Assembly (NCBI GenBank): GCA_964548955.1
Contig: CAZJTP010000054.1
Location: 1 to 22,583, forward strand
Reading direction: 5' to 3'
Length of the DNA: 22,583 bases
Source of the DNA: GCA-020344555 sp964548955
Lineage (GTDB): Bacteria > Planctomycetota > Phycisphaerae > UBA1845
Part shown: positions 16,051 to 22,583 of the stretch, piece by piece
Numbering within the stretch: the first letter of the stretch is position 1
How the letters are laid out: every line of letters begins with the position of its first letter
Translations under genes and position numbers: made by a program
Notes under the pieces: generated by a model
Told to the model about the DNA's origin: nothing
What the model saw: the letters and a program-made list of their open reading frames with translations, nothing else
Databases searched by the model: none

Positions 16051-16509
16051 ATGAAGCAAGGATTTGCACCAATGGGAGTGGGAGCCGCATTCCTGGCAAT
16101 ACTTGTCGCCTCAGGCTGTGGGGCGAGCTACCACACCAAGCAAGTACGGACCGCGCAAGACGCCAAGCGGCTCACAGTAGGCGTGGTGCAACGGGAAATC
16201 CGAAAAGGCATGAGCGGCGCTGGGGTCCTTGAAGTCCTCGGAAGTCCGAACGTCGTCTCAACGGACGAGTCCGGACGCGAGGTCTGGGTATATGACCGTT
16301 TTGCCACGGACGTTGTCGCGTCGGAAAGCGGCTGGTCTATTATTGGTGTCGGCGGCGGTTTCGGACGGAGCGGCGCTGGAGGAGGTGGCCTGGGTCTCGG
16401 CGCCCGTGCAGGGGCCGCGTCGAAGAGCCAGCGCACGCTCACGATCATCATCAAGTTTGACGAGAACAAGAAGGTCCGAGACTTTGCCTATCACGCGTCT
16501 CGGTTCTAA
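16051..16509 (+). CDS. SmpA/BamE-like lipoprotein with a Gly-rich loop
   Basis: 152 residues. A lipoprotein signal peptide ends LVASGC, with the lipidated Cys at about residue 23, so the protein is membrane-anchored on the periplasmic side. The segment VVQREIRKGMSGAGVLEVLG, then SPNVVSTDESGREVWVYDRF, fits the SmpA/OmlA (BamE) fold pattern, in which VxxGMTxxxVxxxLGxP is followed by WxY. Instead of the BamE C-terminus there is a Gly/Ala-rich run (GVGGGFGRSGAGGGGLGLGA) and then a strand TLTIIIKFDENKKVRDFAYH. Start 16051 is used because it keeps Lys2 in the n-region; ATG 16072 has a better Shine-Dalgarno (AAGGA). A role in outer-membrane assembly is only suggested by the fold. It is first in a set of three lipoprotein genes. 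Confidence 0.75.
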   Translation: MKQGFAPMGVGAAFLAILVASGCGASYHTKQVRTAQDAKRLTVGVVQREIRKGMSGAGVLEVLGSPNVVSTDESGREVWVYDRFATDVVASESGWSIIGVGGGFGRSGAGGGGLGLGARAGAASKSQRTLTIIIKFDENKKVRDFAYHASRF

Positions 16510-16603
16510 ATAATCGTGTGTGATTCTACAGGAAAAGCGACCGGCGGGCATCATCCCCGCGCGGACTCTCGATCTTAGGTGTGTTGCACAACTGCGCAGG
16601 GTC

Positions 16604-17152
16604 ATGATGATAACAACTGCCCGAGTCAGTCCGGCGATGTTGAGCGTATGCGTGGCGTTAACCATCCCGTCGCTCGGGGGGTGTGCCGCTCGCATCCCCA
16701 AGGGTGCCCTAGCGATGCGTCCGCAGACGCTGGAGTTTCGCCAGCGGAGCACGCGCCGGTTCATTACGTCAGACGAATCGCGGATTCTGGCCGCTTCGGC
16801 GGGCCTGCTTCAGGACCTTGGGTTCACAATTGATGGAAGCGAGTCCGACGTCGGGCTGATCGTGGCGTCCAAGGACCGTCCCGCTGTCGAGGGAGGACAG
16901 GTGGCCGCGAAGATCGCCTTTGCGGTCTTGTTCAGGGCCAACATTCCGATTGACCGCAACCAGAAGCTGAGAGTCTCCGTCGTCACGCGACCGGTGGGCA
17001 ATGAGGTAGCTGTTCGCGTGACCTTTCAGCGAATCGTATGGAACGACAGAGGGCAGATTTCCCTCCTAGAGCAGTTGGACGACCCCGAAATGTATCAAGA
17101 GTTCTTCGACAAACTCTCCAAGGCAGTCTTCTTGGAGGCGCATAAGATATGA
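16604..17152 (+). CDS. Lipoprotein, tandem paralogue A (family unnamed)
   Basis: 182 residues. The lipobox SLGGC is at about residues 23-27 after a hydrophobic leader. The mature protein has the blocks LLQDLGFTIDGSESDVGLIV, then AFAVLFRANIPIDRNQKLRV, SVVTRPVGNEVAVRVTFQRI and an ending YQEFFDKLSKAVFLEAHKI. I recall this pattern (ILxxSxxxLQDLGFxID...GxxxASKxR...VTFQRIVWNxxG...YxxFFDKLSKSVFLEA) from proteobacterial and planctomycete lipoproteins without an assigned function. The start lies at ATGATG (16604 or 16607), with AGGG upstream. It overlaps the next gene by 4 nt (ATGA), so the two are probably co-translated. Confidence 0.8.
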   Translation: MMITTARVSPAMLSVCVALTIPSLGGCAARIPKGALAMRPQTLEFRQRSTRRFITSDESRILAASAGLLQDLGFTIDGSESDVGLIVASKDRPAVEGGQVAAKIAFAVLFRANIPIDRNQKLRVSVVTRPVGNEVAVRVTFQRIVWNDRGQISLLEQLDDPEMYQEFFDKLSKAVFLEAHKI

Positions 17153-17574
17153 TGCTTGCTTGGCGTATGGCCGCAGTCTTATCTATTCTTGTCATCGGTG
17201 TGCCCGCCTGTCGGTCATCCAGAGCGCAGCTTTTGGCAGCGGACCAGAGTCAGGTAAGGCTCCGCAGCATCCAGACGCGCGTCTTTGACACAACGGACAA
17301 ACGGACGACGCTTCGAACGATCATGGCTACTTTGCAGGACCTAGGATTCGTCATCGACGACGCTGACGATGTTCTCGGCACGGTAAGCGCGACGAAGCTC
17401 GACCGGTATCGCATGCGTATGACGGTTTCCGTTCGACCGCGAGGCGAAACGCAGATGCTTGTTCGGGCCAACGCACAGTACAACTTGCGTGCCGTTGAAG
17501 ACCCGGAACCGTACCAGCAATTCTTTGACGCTCTAAGTAAGGCGATGTTCCTCGCTGCGCACGACGTGGATTGA
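17149..17574 (+). CDS. Lipoprotein, tandem paralogue B (shorter)
   Basis: 141 residues. Signal peptide with lipobox GVPAC (Cys at about 21). It is clearly related to the preceding protein: TLQDLGFVIDDADDVLGTVS and YQQFFDALSKAMFLAAHDV align with blocks of paralogue A, and both have the Thr-Arg-X-Phe start (QTRVFDT vs STRRFIT). It lacks the central AFAVLFRANIPIDRNQ segment of A and the ending after VRVTFQRIVW is shortened. It begins inside the stop of A (ATGA), which indicates an operon and possibly a matched pair working together at the membrane. It is followed by only 21 nt before the convergent amrS stop. Confidence 0.78.
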   Translation: MMLAWRMAAVLSILVIGVPACRSSRAQLLAADQSQVRLRSIQTRVFDTTDKRTTLRTIMATLQDLGFVIDDADDVLGTVSATKLDRYRMRMTVSVRPRGETQMLVRANAQYNLRAVEDPEPYQQFFDALSKAMFLAAHDVD

Positions 17575-17595
17575 GGACGCACCGGATACCCCGTT

Positions 17596-18729
17596 TCACC
17601 CGCAGGGTCCTTCGGAGATGATCACCGGGAGCGGGATTCCGGAGCCTTGGGTGCACGACGGCGGGTTGTCCTCCCACACGCCGGCGATCTTCTCCTTGCA
17701 GTGCGGGCACGCTCCGCCCTTCATCTTGTTCTCTTCCACGATGAATCCGCGGCGACGAATCAGCAGCCTCTCGCACGAGGGACAATACGTGTTCTCGCGC
17801 TTGCCCACCCCGCCGGGGGTGTTCCCCGGATACACGTGTTTCAGACCTGCGGCTTTGCCGATGTCGTACGCGCGGATCAGCGTGCTGGTCGGCGTGCGCG
17901 GCGGATCGGTCATCTTGTAGTCCGGATGAAACGCCGTCACGTGCCACGGAATGTCACAAGAGACGCCGGCGACATAATCAGCGATCTGCTCAAGCTCATC
18001 ATCGCTATCGTTGAAACCGGGCACGACCAGTGTCACCACCTCGACCCAGAAATCCATCTGCTTGGCCAGCCGGATTGTATCGAGCACGTTCTGACGCACC
18101 CCGCCCAACCTGCGGTAATTGCGATCGCTGAAGCTCTTGAGGTCGATGTTGATCAGGCTGACATGCGGGCGGATGAACTCCAGCACCTCCGGAGTGCCGT
18201 GACCGTTGCTGACAAATCCGCAGACAATCCCCTCAGCGGTGGCGAGCTTGAAAATCTCGACCGCCCAGTCCGCCGTGATCAGCGGCTCATTGTACGTGCT
18301 GACCATGACCCCAACATGCTGCTTGACCGCGGCTTGAACCAGCGCCTCCGGCGTGCAGAAGCTCGGCCGAGATACCGCGGCGTCGTTGCGCAGGGTCTGG
18401 CTGGTCACCCAGTTCTGGCAGAAAGGGCAGTGTAAACAGCACCCGAGCATCCCGAACGACAAGGCATCGCGCGACGGATAGGCGTGATAGAACGGCTTCT
18501 TCTCGATCGGATCGATAGCCACACCTGCGACGTACCCTGAAGGGACCCGTAGCTCGCCCTCCGCGTTAAACCGAACGTGACAGACCCCGCTATGGCCCGG
18601 CAGGACCGAACACCGGTGCCCGCACGCCAAACATCGAACCCGCCCCTCCCGCTCGCGTACTACAAGCTGTGGCGCGGAAGACATTGTATTGTCATACAGA
18701 AGCTCTTTGAGTCGAACCGATGCGGACAT
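17596..18729 (-). CDS. amrS: AmmeMemoRadiSam-type radical SAM enzyme
   Basis: 377 residues from ATG 18729 (GGGAG 10 nt upstream; TTG 18735 rejected). The N-terminus has a CLACGHRC zinc-type motif and the family hallmark AIDPIEKKPFYHAYPSRDAL. The radical SAM motif CX3CX2C is Cys97, Cys101 and Cys104 in GCCLHCPFCQNW, followed by STYNEP, INIDLKSFSD and LVVPGFNDS. The C-terminus adds a four-Cys ribbon (CPSCER, CPHCKE) common in this subfamily. In many genomes AmrS is linked to AMMECR1 and Memo proteins, the AmmeMemoRadiSam system, whose substrate is not settled. Neither partner is present in this window. It converges on the lipoprotein cluster. Confidence 0.9.
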   Translation of the reverse strand: MSASVRLKELLYDNTMSSAPQLVVREREGRVRCLACGHRCSVLPGHSGVCHVRFNAEGELRVPSGYVAGVAIDPIEKKPFYHAYPSRDALSFGMLGCCLHCPFCQNWVTSQTLRNDAAVSRPSFCTPEALVQAAVKQHVGVMVSTYNEPLITADWAVEIFKLATAEGIVCGFVSNGHGTPEVLEFIRPHVSLINIDLKSFSDRNYRRLGGVRQNVLDTIRLAKQMDFWVEVVTLVVPGFNDSDDELEQIADYVAGVSCDIPWHVTAFHPDYKMTDPPRTPTSTLIRAYDIGKAAGLKHVYPGNTPGGVGKRENTYCPSCERLLIRRRGFIVEENKMKGGACPHCKEKIAGVWEDNPPSCTQGSGIPLPVIISEGPCG

Positions 18730-18773
18730 GGTCAATAAACTCCCACAGGGTCTGATGCCACACCAACCGCTAG

Positions 18774-18802
18774 ATTATACCTCACCAATGAAGTACGATC
18801 AC
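18774..18802 (-). promoter_or_regulatory. Candidate promoter of amrS
   Basis: On the minus strand TATAAT (18779 down to 18774) is preceded at 17 nt by GTGATC, a partial -35 match. A transcript would start near 18767, about 38 nt before ATG 18729. Confidence 0.4.
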
Positions 18803-18943
18803 GGCAACGGTCAGCCCATAGCGCGTGGCATGGATTCGCCATGGCGGACCCGTGCTTTGGAGGAAACACCACGGGTAAGCTGGTGTATGCCCATACCACC
18901 CTTAGCCCAAGTCGTCGAAACGGCGATTTACGTTAACTGCGGG

Positions 18944-18962
18944 AATGATAATAATCCTCAAT
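18944..18962 (+). promoter_or_regulatory. Possible Fur-family box upstream of His-rich membrane protein
   Basis: AATGATAAT (18944-18952) equals the Fur consensus half-site. After one base, ATCCTCAAT (18954-18962) matches 6 of 9 positions of the second half. The site lies about 60 nt before GTG 19020 and overlaps an AT-rich stretch that could serve as a -10 region. Iron or zinc control is an inference from one imperfect site. Confidence 0.35.
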
Positions 18963-19002
18963 CCGGCGGATTGGCCGCTTCGGCCCGTCGAGCCGCTCTG
19001 TC

Positions 19003-19011
19003 AAAGGAGGT
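19003..19011 (+). promoter_or_regulatory. Consensus Shine-Dalgarno fixing a GTG start
   Basis: AAAGGAGGT, eight nt before GTG 19020. It is the strongest ribosome binding site in the window and supports the GTG start of the His-rich membrane protein. Confidence 0.85.
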
Positions 19012-19019
19012 AAAAGGCC

Positions 19020-19799
19020 GTGCCTGATCAACACGACGCACACAACCATGATCACAACAACGGGCAACGTCGTCACCGCACCAGCGCGAACGGCCATCGG
19101 ACCGGCTCGTTGGCAATCCTCGTGGAGCTCCGGGAGCACATCCCTTTTTCGGTGTCGGCGGTGGCCATCGGATTGATCGTCGCCGGCACGATCTGCATCG
19201 TCGGCTTCTCAGATCAAGTGGCGGAAGTCACCGTCGAACACACCCACGAACAGGGGCACGACCACGCCTCCGATCCCGCCAGGCTGTTTTTCCACCTGTT
19301 CCACCCCGCGCACATGCTATTCTCCGCCGCGGCCACCGCCGCCATGTTTTGTCGCTATGAGCGGAGTGTGGGCAAGGCTATCGTCATCGGGCTCGTCGGG
19401 GCGATCGGCGTGTGCGGCCTCAGCGACATAGCCTTTCCGCACGTGTCCCTGTTGATCCTCGGTATCCACACTCCCCTGCACATCTGCGCCTGGGAGCACC
19501 CCATGCTCGTGCTGCCCTTTGCGGTGGTGGGCGTGCTTGTGGGAATCGCCGCGGCTGGCAGCGTCAGTCGAAGCACGATCATCTCCCACTCACTGCACGT
19601 ACTGGTCTCCACCATGGCGAGCATATTCTATATGGTCGGGCCGCTGGGAATGATTACCTGGATCGACATGCTTGGGAAGGTGTTTATCTTTGTGATCGTG
19701 GCGGTGATGGTGCCCTGCTGCTTGAGCGATATCGTATTCCCCTTGTTGCTTTCGAAGTCGGGTCGCGATGTGTATGTCCGGGAGCCCTGCGCTCATTGA
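19020..19799 (+). CDS. His-rich six-helix membrane protein with paired CxLSDIxFP motifs
   Basis: 259 residues, GTG start. The cytoplasmic or periplasmic N-terminus is His-rich (HDAHNHDHNNG) and a loop after helix 1 carries HTHEQGHDHASD. Helices are near 43-61, 90-113, 121-150, 161-182, 190-210 and 215-245. The motif CGLSDIAFPHVSLL in the third helix region is mirrored by CCLSDIVFPLLL in the last, so the fold may hold an internal duplication. His-rich tracts plus conserved Cys, Asp and His in membrane segments are typical of metal-handling proteins, and a possible Fur-family box lies upstream. I do not recognise a named family, and cobalt/nickel transporter signatures were not seen. It has no operon partner. 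Confidence 0.75.
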   Translation: MPDQHDAHNHDHNNGQRRHRTSANGHRTGSLAILVELREHIPFSVSAVAIGLIVAGTICIVGFSDQVAEVTVEHTHEQGHDHASDPARLFFHLFHPAHMLFSAAATAAMFCRYERSVGKAIVIGLVGAIGVCGLSDIAFPHVSLLILGIHTPLHICAWEHPMLVLPFAVVGVLVGIAAAGSVSRSTIISHSLHVLVSTMASIFYMVGPLGMITWIDMLGKVFIFVIVAVMVPCCLSDIVFPLLLSKSGRDVYVREPCAH

Positions 19800-19813
19800 A
19801 GATCGGCCGCACA

Positions 19814-20429
19814 CTACGGGGCGGCATTGTCAGAGTGCCAATTTTTGGACATCAGCTCTCGGATGCGCTTCTTGCACTGCTGGGCCATCACGCTAACAAG
19901 GCGCAGACGCTTGAGCTTGGCCTGATTTCCATGTACGCCCGCAAGGCCTCCTCAGCTTCCGCCAGGCGATTCGTCAGCGCATAGATCTCACCCACTTGGT
20001 ACAGCACACTGCGATCCCGCCGGCGCATCTTGCGCCATCACCAACGCCTGATCGTACTTCTTGGCGTTCATCAACATCTTGGTCCGGCGAATCAGCTCCC
20101 ACGTCGGCATCATGTCTTTAGGATCAAGTTGCCCGACCGTTCCGTCGGCCGAGAAGCGGCGTCGCAGCACCTTCATACCCGTAGCAAACCAGGTGATCCG
20201 CGCGCGTCGTGTCCAGCGTAATCACCAACGCGTTGAAACCAGCAGCCGCTCCGGTCACCAGCAACGCGGGAAAGGAAGCGATCGACCGCAACTTCAAGAC
20301 CGTCCAAACACAGGCCGCACCGACCGCCGCAACCACAACCACGCCTGCAATCCAAATCCTTGCACTACGCCCCGTCTTGCGCCGGGCCGGCTTCGTCTTG
20401 CTCGCCTTTCTACCTCGATCTTTCTTCAT
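19814..20429 (-). pseudogene. Sulfatase-TPR gene with internal deletion and frameshifts
   Basis: Residues 1-100 of the first frame (from ATG 20429) have a basic N-terminus, one membrane helix (IWIAGVVVVAAVGAACVW) and then NALVITLDTTRADHLVCYGY, the metal-binding start of a sulfatase domain, ending EGAATPLL. The frame then breaks at about 20155 and stops. A second frame continues with DPKDMMPTWELIRRTKMLM and NAKKYDQAL (about 20140-20040). A third gives LYQVGEIYALTNRLAEAEEA LRAYMEIR, a TPR repeat (about 20015-19930), and a fourth ends CKKRIRELMSKN. About 400 residues with the CxPSR active site are missing. The intact form would be a membrane-anchored sulfatase with TPR tail, as found in planctomycetes. 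Its position just below the XrtH operon suggests it once belonged to it. Confidence 0.7.
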
Positions 20430-20495
20430 CAGACTGCCGCACTACGATCAGTAAACCAGCATAGCAAGCCCCTCGCTTGGGAGTCAATCGCCGGT

Positions 20496-21161
20496 TCAGC
20501 CCTTACCAGCCTGCCGTTCACCCACCCCGCATTCTCTCCGTGACCGATCACTCCGACGCAATGCAACAAGAAACCAGATGACGGCCGGAACCACAAACGA
20601 AACGGTTGGATCATCCGAAAGAAGGCTTTCCACCCGAGCCAATACATCGGACCACAGCGGGCTCGGATGAAACAGCGCGTACTTCTTGTCCGCGGCGAAA
20701 CCGTTCGCAGTCAGCGTCAACGTGACACGCAAAACGATAAAGATGTGAATCCAAACCATACCCCAGAAAAGCGCCCACCACCGACGCGACCACGGGATCG
20801 GGGTTGCAAGCACCAACGCGATCACGACAACCGCCGGCCCGTAGCCGACGTACCGGCTGCTCGTACGCAGATAGCCGATCTGCGGCGCCCCGCGGTTTCG
20901 CAACTCCATCAGCGTGTCGAACGTCCCCGTAGCCTCGATCGTCGGCGTCCCCGGGGCGAGATCGCCCGGCACAAGCGATTTGAGATTCAGGAAACGGACG
21001 CCCGCGTCCGGCCAAAACCAGAAACGAGCGAAAACCACGTTACCCGTCGTCCGAAACAAATACGCGTAGCCGCGCTCCAGTCCAGGCCATGGTGCCATCA
21101 ACACGGCATAGACAACCGCCGCAAGAAGGAAGAATCGTCCAAGCCGTTTAGGTGGAAGCAT
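20496..21161 (-). CDS. Membrane protein encoded with exosortase H
   Basis: 221 residues from ATG 21161, four predicted helices: FFLLAAVVYAVLMAPW, YGPAVVVIALVLATPIP, WALFWGMVWIHIFIVLRV and VSFVVPAVIWFLVALRR. An extracytoplasmic segment lies between the first two, with GTFDTLMELRNRG. The start overlaps the xrtH stop by 14 nt (ATGCTTCCACC), so translation is coupled and the product is probably needed in step with XrtH. A small unnamed membrane protein beside XrtH is a known arrangement, but I cannot assign a named family from memory. A role in assisting or processing IPTL-CTERM proteins is an inference from position. The upstream start at 21224 lies inside xrtH and is rejected. Confidence 0.75.
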   Translation of the reverse strand: MLPPKRLGRFFLLAAVVYAVLMAPWPGLERGYAYLFRTTGNVVFARFWFWPDAGVRFLNLKSLVPGDLAPGTPTIEATGTFDTLMELRNRGAPQIGYLRTSSRYVGYGPAVVVIALVLATPIPWSRRWWALFWGMVWIHIFIVLRVTLTLTANGFAADKKYALFHPSPLWSDVLARVESLLSDDPTVSFVVPAVIWFLVALRRSDRSRRECGVGERQAGKG

Positions 21162-21789
21162 CCGATTGTACGGCCCGTTTCCGAGCCGCCCGCGAAGCCC
21201 ACATCGCCCAGAGAAACAGCGCAAAAAGAATGAATAGCGCCTGCCACACGTCCAGGTGCATCGCCTCGAACGCCGATGGGTAATAAACGCGAAACAGATA
21301 CAACGTCACGATCCGAACGAGGTTCAGCAACATCAAGAGCACCGTGCCGACCCCCGCAGCCGCCAGCCTCGACAGAAAAGGCACCGGTGAGGCCATCACC
21401 GCCGATACAAACAACGCCGAGGGCTCGACGGCGTCGCAACCCCGCTCGATCTCGATGCTCGGCCCCTTCACCGAAATGATCGACCGATCCTCGACACTCA
21501 CATCCTCGCCGAACGCACCCAGAATCGCAGCGGATACTCTGGCGTTCAAACGCAAATACGAGGGGAAAAATCCCTCCTTGATCGGAGGAGTCAATGTCAG
21601 AAGGTAATACAACATAAGGCACAGGCCGAAGATCAGAAGAAACCGCAGATCAGACCGGTTGGCTTCATACCAGGAACGCAATTTCCCCTTTCGGGCGGTG
21701 CGCGCAGTGCCATCGGCCAGGCCCTCGCCGCCGGCCCGACCCGACGACTTGGCTCTTGGTTTGTCTGTTTTCCGGCTCCGCTTGCTCAT
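21148..21789 (-). CDS. xrtH: Exosortase H (IPTL-CTERM-specific)
   Basis: 213 residues. An integral membrane transpeptidase-like protease that recognises and cuts C-terminal IPTLxxWG-CTERM sorting signals. A basic, disordered N-terminus (1-40) precedes several helices (about 48-66, 123-140, 143-165, 182-197). The exosortase catalytic triad is complete: Cys118 in ERGCDAVEPS, Arg159 in LNLVRIVTLY and His178 in MHLDVWQ. The ERGCDAVEP form and the immediate presence of an IPTL-CTERM protein identify class H. ATG 21789 is preceded by GAGGGC. It lies 254 nt downstream of the IPTL-CTERM gene and overlaps the next membrane protein by 14 nt. Length is normal for the class. Confidence 0.9.
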   Translation of the reverse strand: MSKRSRKTDKPRAKSSGRAGGEGLADGTARTARKGKLRSWYEANRSDLRFLLIFGLCLMLYYLLTLTPPIKEGFFPSYLRLNARVSAAILGAFGEDVSVEDRSIISVKGPSIEIERGCDAVEPSALFVSAVMASPVPFLSRLAAAGVGTVLLMLLNLVRIVTLYLFRVYYPSAFEAMHLDVWQALFILFALFLWAMWASRAARKRAVQSDAST

Positions 21790-22043
21790 TAACTGCCCTC
21801 ACGCTGAACCGATTCACCGCGATGCGGTCAGACCGGCCCCGGTGCGTCAATCAGCATGGAGGTTACCGCGCGGCAGACGATGCCGCCAATGACTTGCGCA
21901 AGCAATACACAGCCAGCGGCCGAACCGTGATTATGACATCCGAGAATAAAGAGACTGATGTGCCCGCACTCTACCCAGGCACACCACTCTTTGCGCGAGC
22001 GGCTGTCGCGCCTAGCCGTAATGTACTTGTGCGTGAACCGCCG
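21790..22043. other. Spacer between the IPTL-CTERM gene and xrtH
   Basis: 254 nt. A small perfect hairpin GCGCGA/TCGCGC (21993-21998, 22006-22011) lies about 30 nt past the IPTL-CTERM stop. It has no T-run, so it is at most an attenuator or mRNA-stability element. No gene is seen. Confidence 0.35.
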
Positions 22044-22583
22044 CTACCCGGTGCGTCTGGCGGCGAAGCGCCGGCCAAAGTAGATCCTTCCACCGACAAG
22101 CAGCAGCAGCGTCATGATGATCAGGCCCCACTGGGAAACCGTCGGAATATCGCCCCCCGGGCATGTGCAATTCAGTTGGCACTCTCCCGGGCAAGCCTGA
22201 TCGTCCGTCCCGTCACATGTTTCGCCGGGCTCAACGATGTTGTTACCACACACGGGTGGGCAATCGTTATCGTTGTTGGCGTTACAGCCGGCGGGACAGC
22301 ACCCATCACCGTGGATGCAATCCGTGATGGCCGCCACATTACCCGGGCACGCCTTCGACGTGCCGTCACAGACTTCCTCCGGGTCGCACGGGCCCGTCGA
22401 GGGACGGCACACCGTGCCAGGATCCTTCACCTCGTCAGCCGGGCAGTCAGGCGATGAGCCGGTACAGACCTCGGCCACATCGCATTCGCCGTCTTGGGCG
22501 CGGCATTCGACGCCGCTGCCGGCGTATCCGTCAGCCGGGCAGTCAGGCGATGAGCCGGTACAGACCTCGGCCACATCGCATTC
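22044..22583 (-). CDS. IPTL-CTERM surface protein with Cys-rich repeats (5' end outside window)
   Basis: At least 180 residues, open to the right edge, so the N-terminus is missing. The C-terminus is a complete IPTL-CTERM signal: IPTVSQWG, a helix (LIIMTLLLLVGG) and a basic tail (RRFAARR). It is therefore the expected XrtH substrate, and the xrtH gene lies 254 nt downstream. The preceding ectodomain is Cys-rich, with units of the type ECDVAEVCTGSSPDCPAD followed by GxxCR. Disintegrin-like spacing of this sort is common in bacterial surface proteins. A further block CGNNIVEPGETCDG is typical of Cys-rich surface proteins of deltaproteobacteria and planctomycetes. Probably displayed on the cell surface after cleavage. 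Confidence 0.9.
   Translation of the reverse strand, partial: ECDVAEVCTGSSPDCPADGYAGSGVECRAQDGECDVAEVCTGSSPDCPADEVKDPGTVCRPSTGPCDPEEVCDGTSKACPGNVAAITDCIHGDGCCPAGCNANNDNDCPPVCGNNIVEPGETCDGTDDQACPGECQLNCTCPGGDIPTVSQWGLIIMTLLLLVGGRIYFGRRFAARRTG
22433..22583 (-). repeat. 96-nt tandem repeat with 55 identical bases
   Basis: The 55-nt blocks at 22433-22487 and 22529-22583 are identical, with a period of 96 nt, equal to 32 residues of the Cys-rich unit. The second copy reaches the window edge, so more copies probably lie beyond it. The intervening 41 nt encode the remainder of the same unit. Confidence 0.9.

Noticed and set aside
17647..18435. 262-residue plus-strand open frame across amrS
   Set aside because: Shadow of a well-supported radical SAM gene.
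21993..22011. GC hairpin after the IPTL-CTERM stop as a terminator
   Set aside because: The stem is only 6 bp and no T-run follows on the minus strand, so it is not called as a terminator.
21756..22457. Long plus-strand open frame opposite the xrtH / IPTL-CTERM genes
   Set aside because: It lies antisense to the IPTL-CTERM gene, has no RBS and its translation has no recognisable domain; it is a GC-rich shadow.

Overview
The window looks like chromosomal DNA of a GC-rich bacterium, most likely a planctomycete or close relative (inference). The clues are the exosortase H gene beside an IPTL-CTERM substrate, a stray PEP-CTERM tail, a very large secreted beta-helix protein with DCNxNGxxDECD, dockerin-like and thrombospondin type 3 modules, an excisionase-like HTH fused to a PTS EIIA domain, and sulfatase-TPR remnants. 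There is no rRNA, intact tRNA, CRISPR array or complete insertion sequence.

Layout. 1-2050: a worn transposase fragment, a secreted LolA-like protein (614-1315) and a broken subtilase N-terminus carrying a TC/T simple repeat. 2054-6181: one 1375-residue secreted protein with 18 beta-helix coils. 6182-7036: no intact gene, but nested REP-like palindromes and the orphan tail of a PEP-CTERM protein. 7037-10820: an HTH-EIIA regulator, a TPR plus aspartyl-protease protein, a divergent winged-helix regulator with a perfect inverted repeat in front of it, and a small membrane-anchored protein with a possible dead amidase fold.

11100-15721 (minus strand) is a compact run gap-pgk-rpe-(histidine-phosphatase-like)-accD. 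It joins lower glycolysis and the pentose phosphate link to the first committed step of fatty acid synthesis. The fourth member keeps the phosphoglycerate-mutase-like frame but has lost its catalytic histidines, so it is probably a pseudoenzyme. 16051-17574 (plus strand) holds three consecutive lipoproteins: one SmpA/BamE-like and two tandem paralogues of an unnamed family. They converge on an AmrS-type radical SAM gene (17596-18729). A histidine-rich six-helix membrane protein (19020-19799) follows, with a strong RBS and a possible Fur-family box.

19814 to the right edge (minus strand) is a surface-protein sorting locus. From upstream to downstream it has a Cys-rich repeat protein ending in an IPTL-CTERM signal (running off the window), exosortase H, a membrane protein overlapping xrtH by 14 nt, and a decayed sulfatase-TPR gene. 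The protease, its substrate and a translationally coupled partner lie together, so this is the clearest functional system here. The PEP-CTERM tail at 6667 belongs to a different sorting class, suggesting that the genome has at least one more exosortase.
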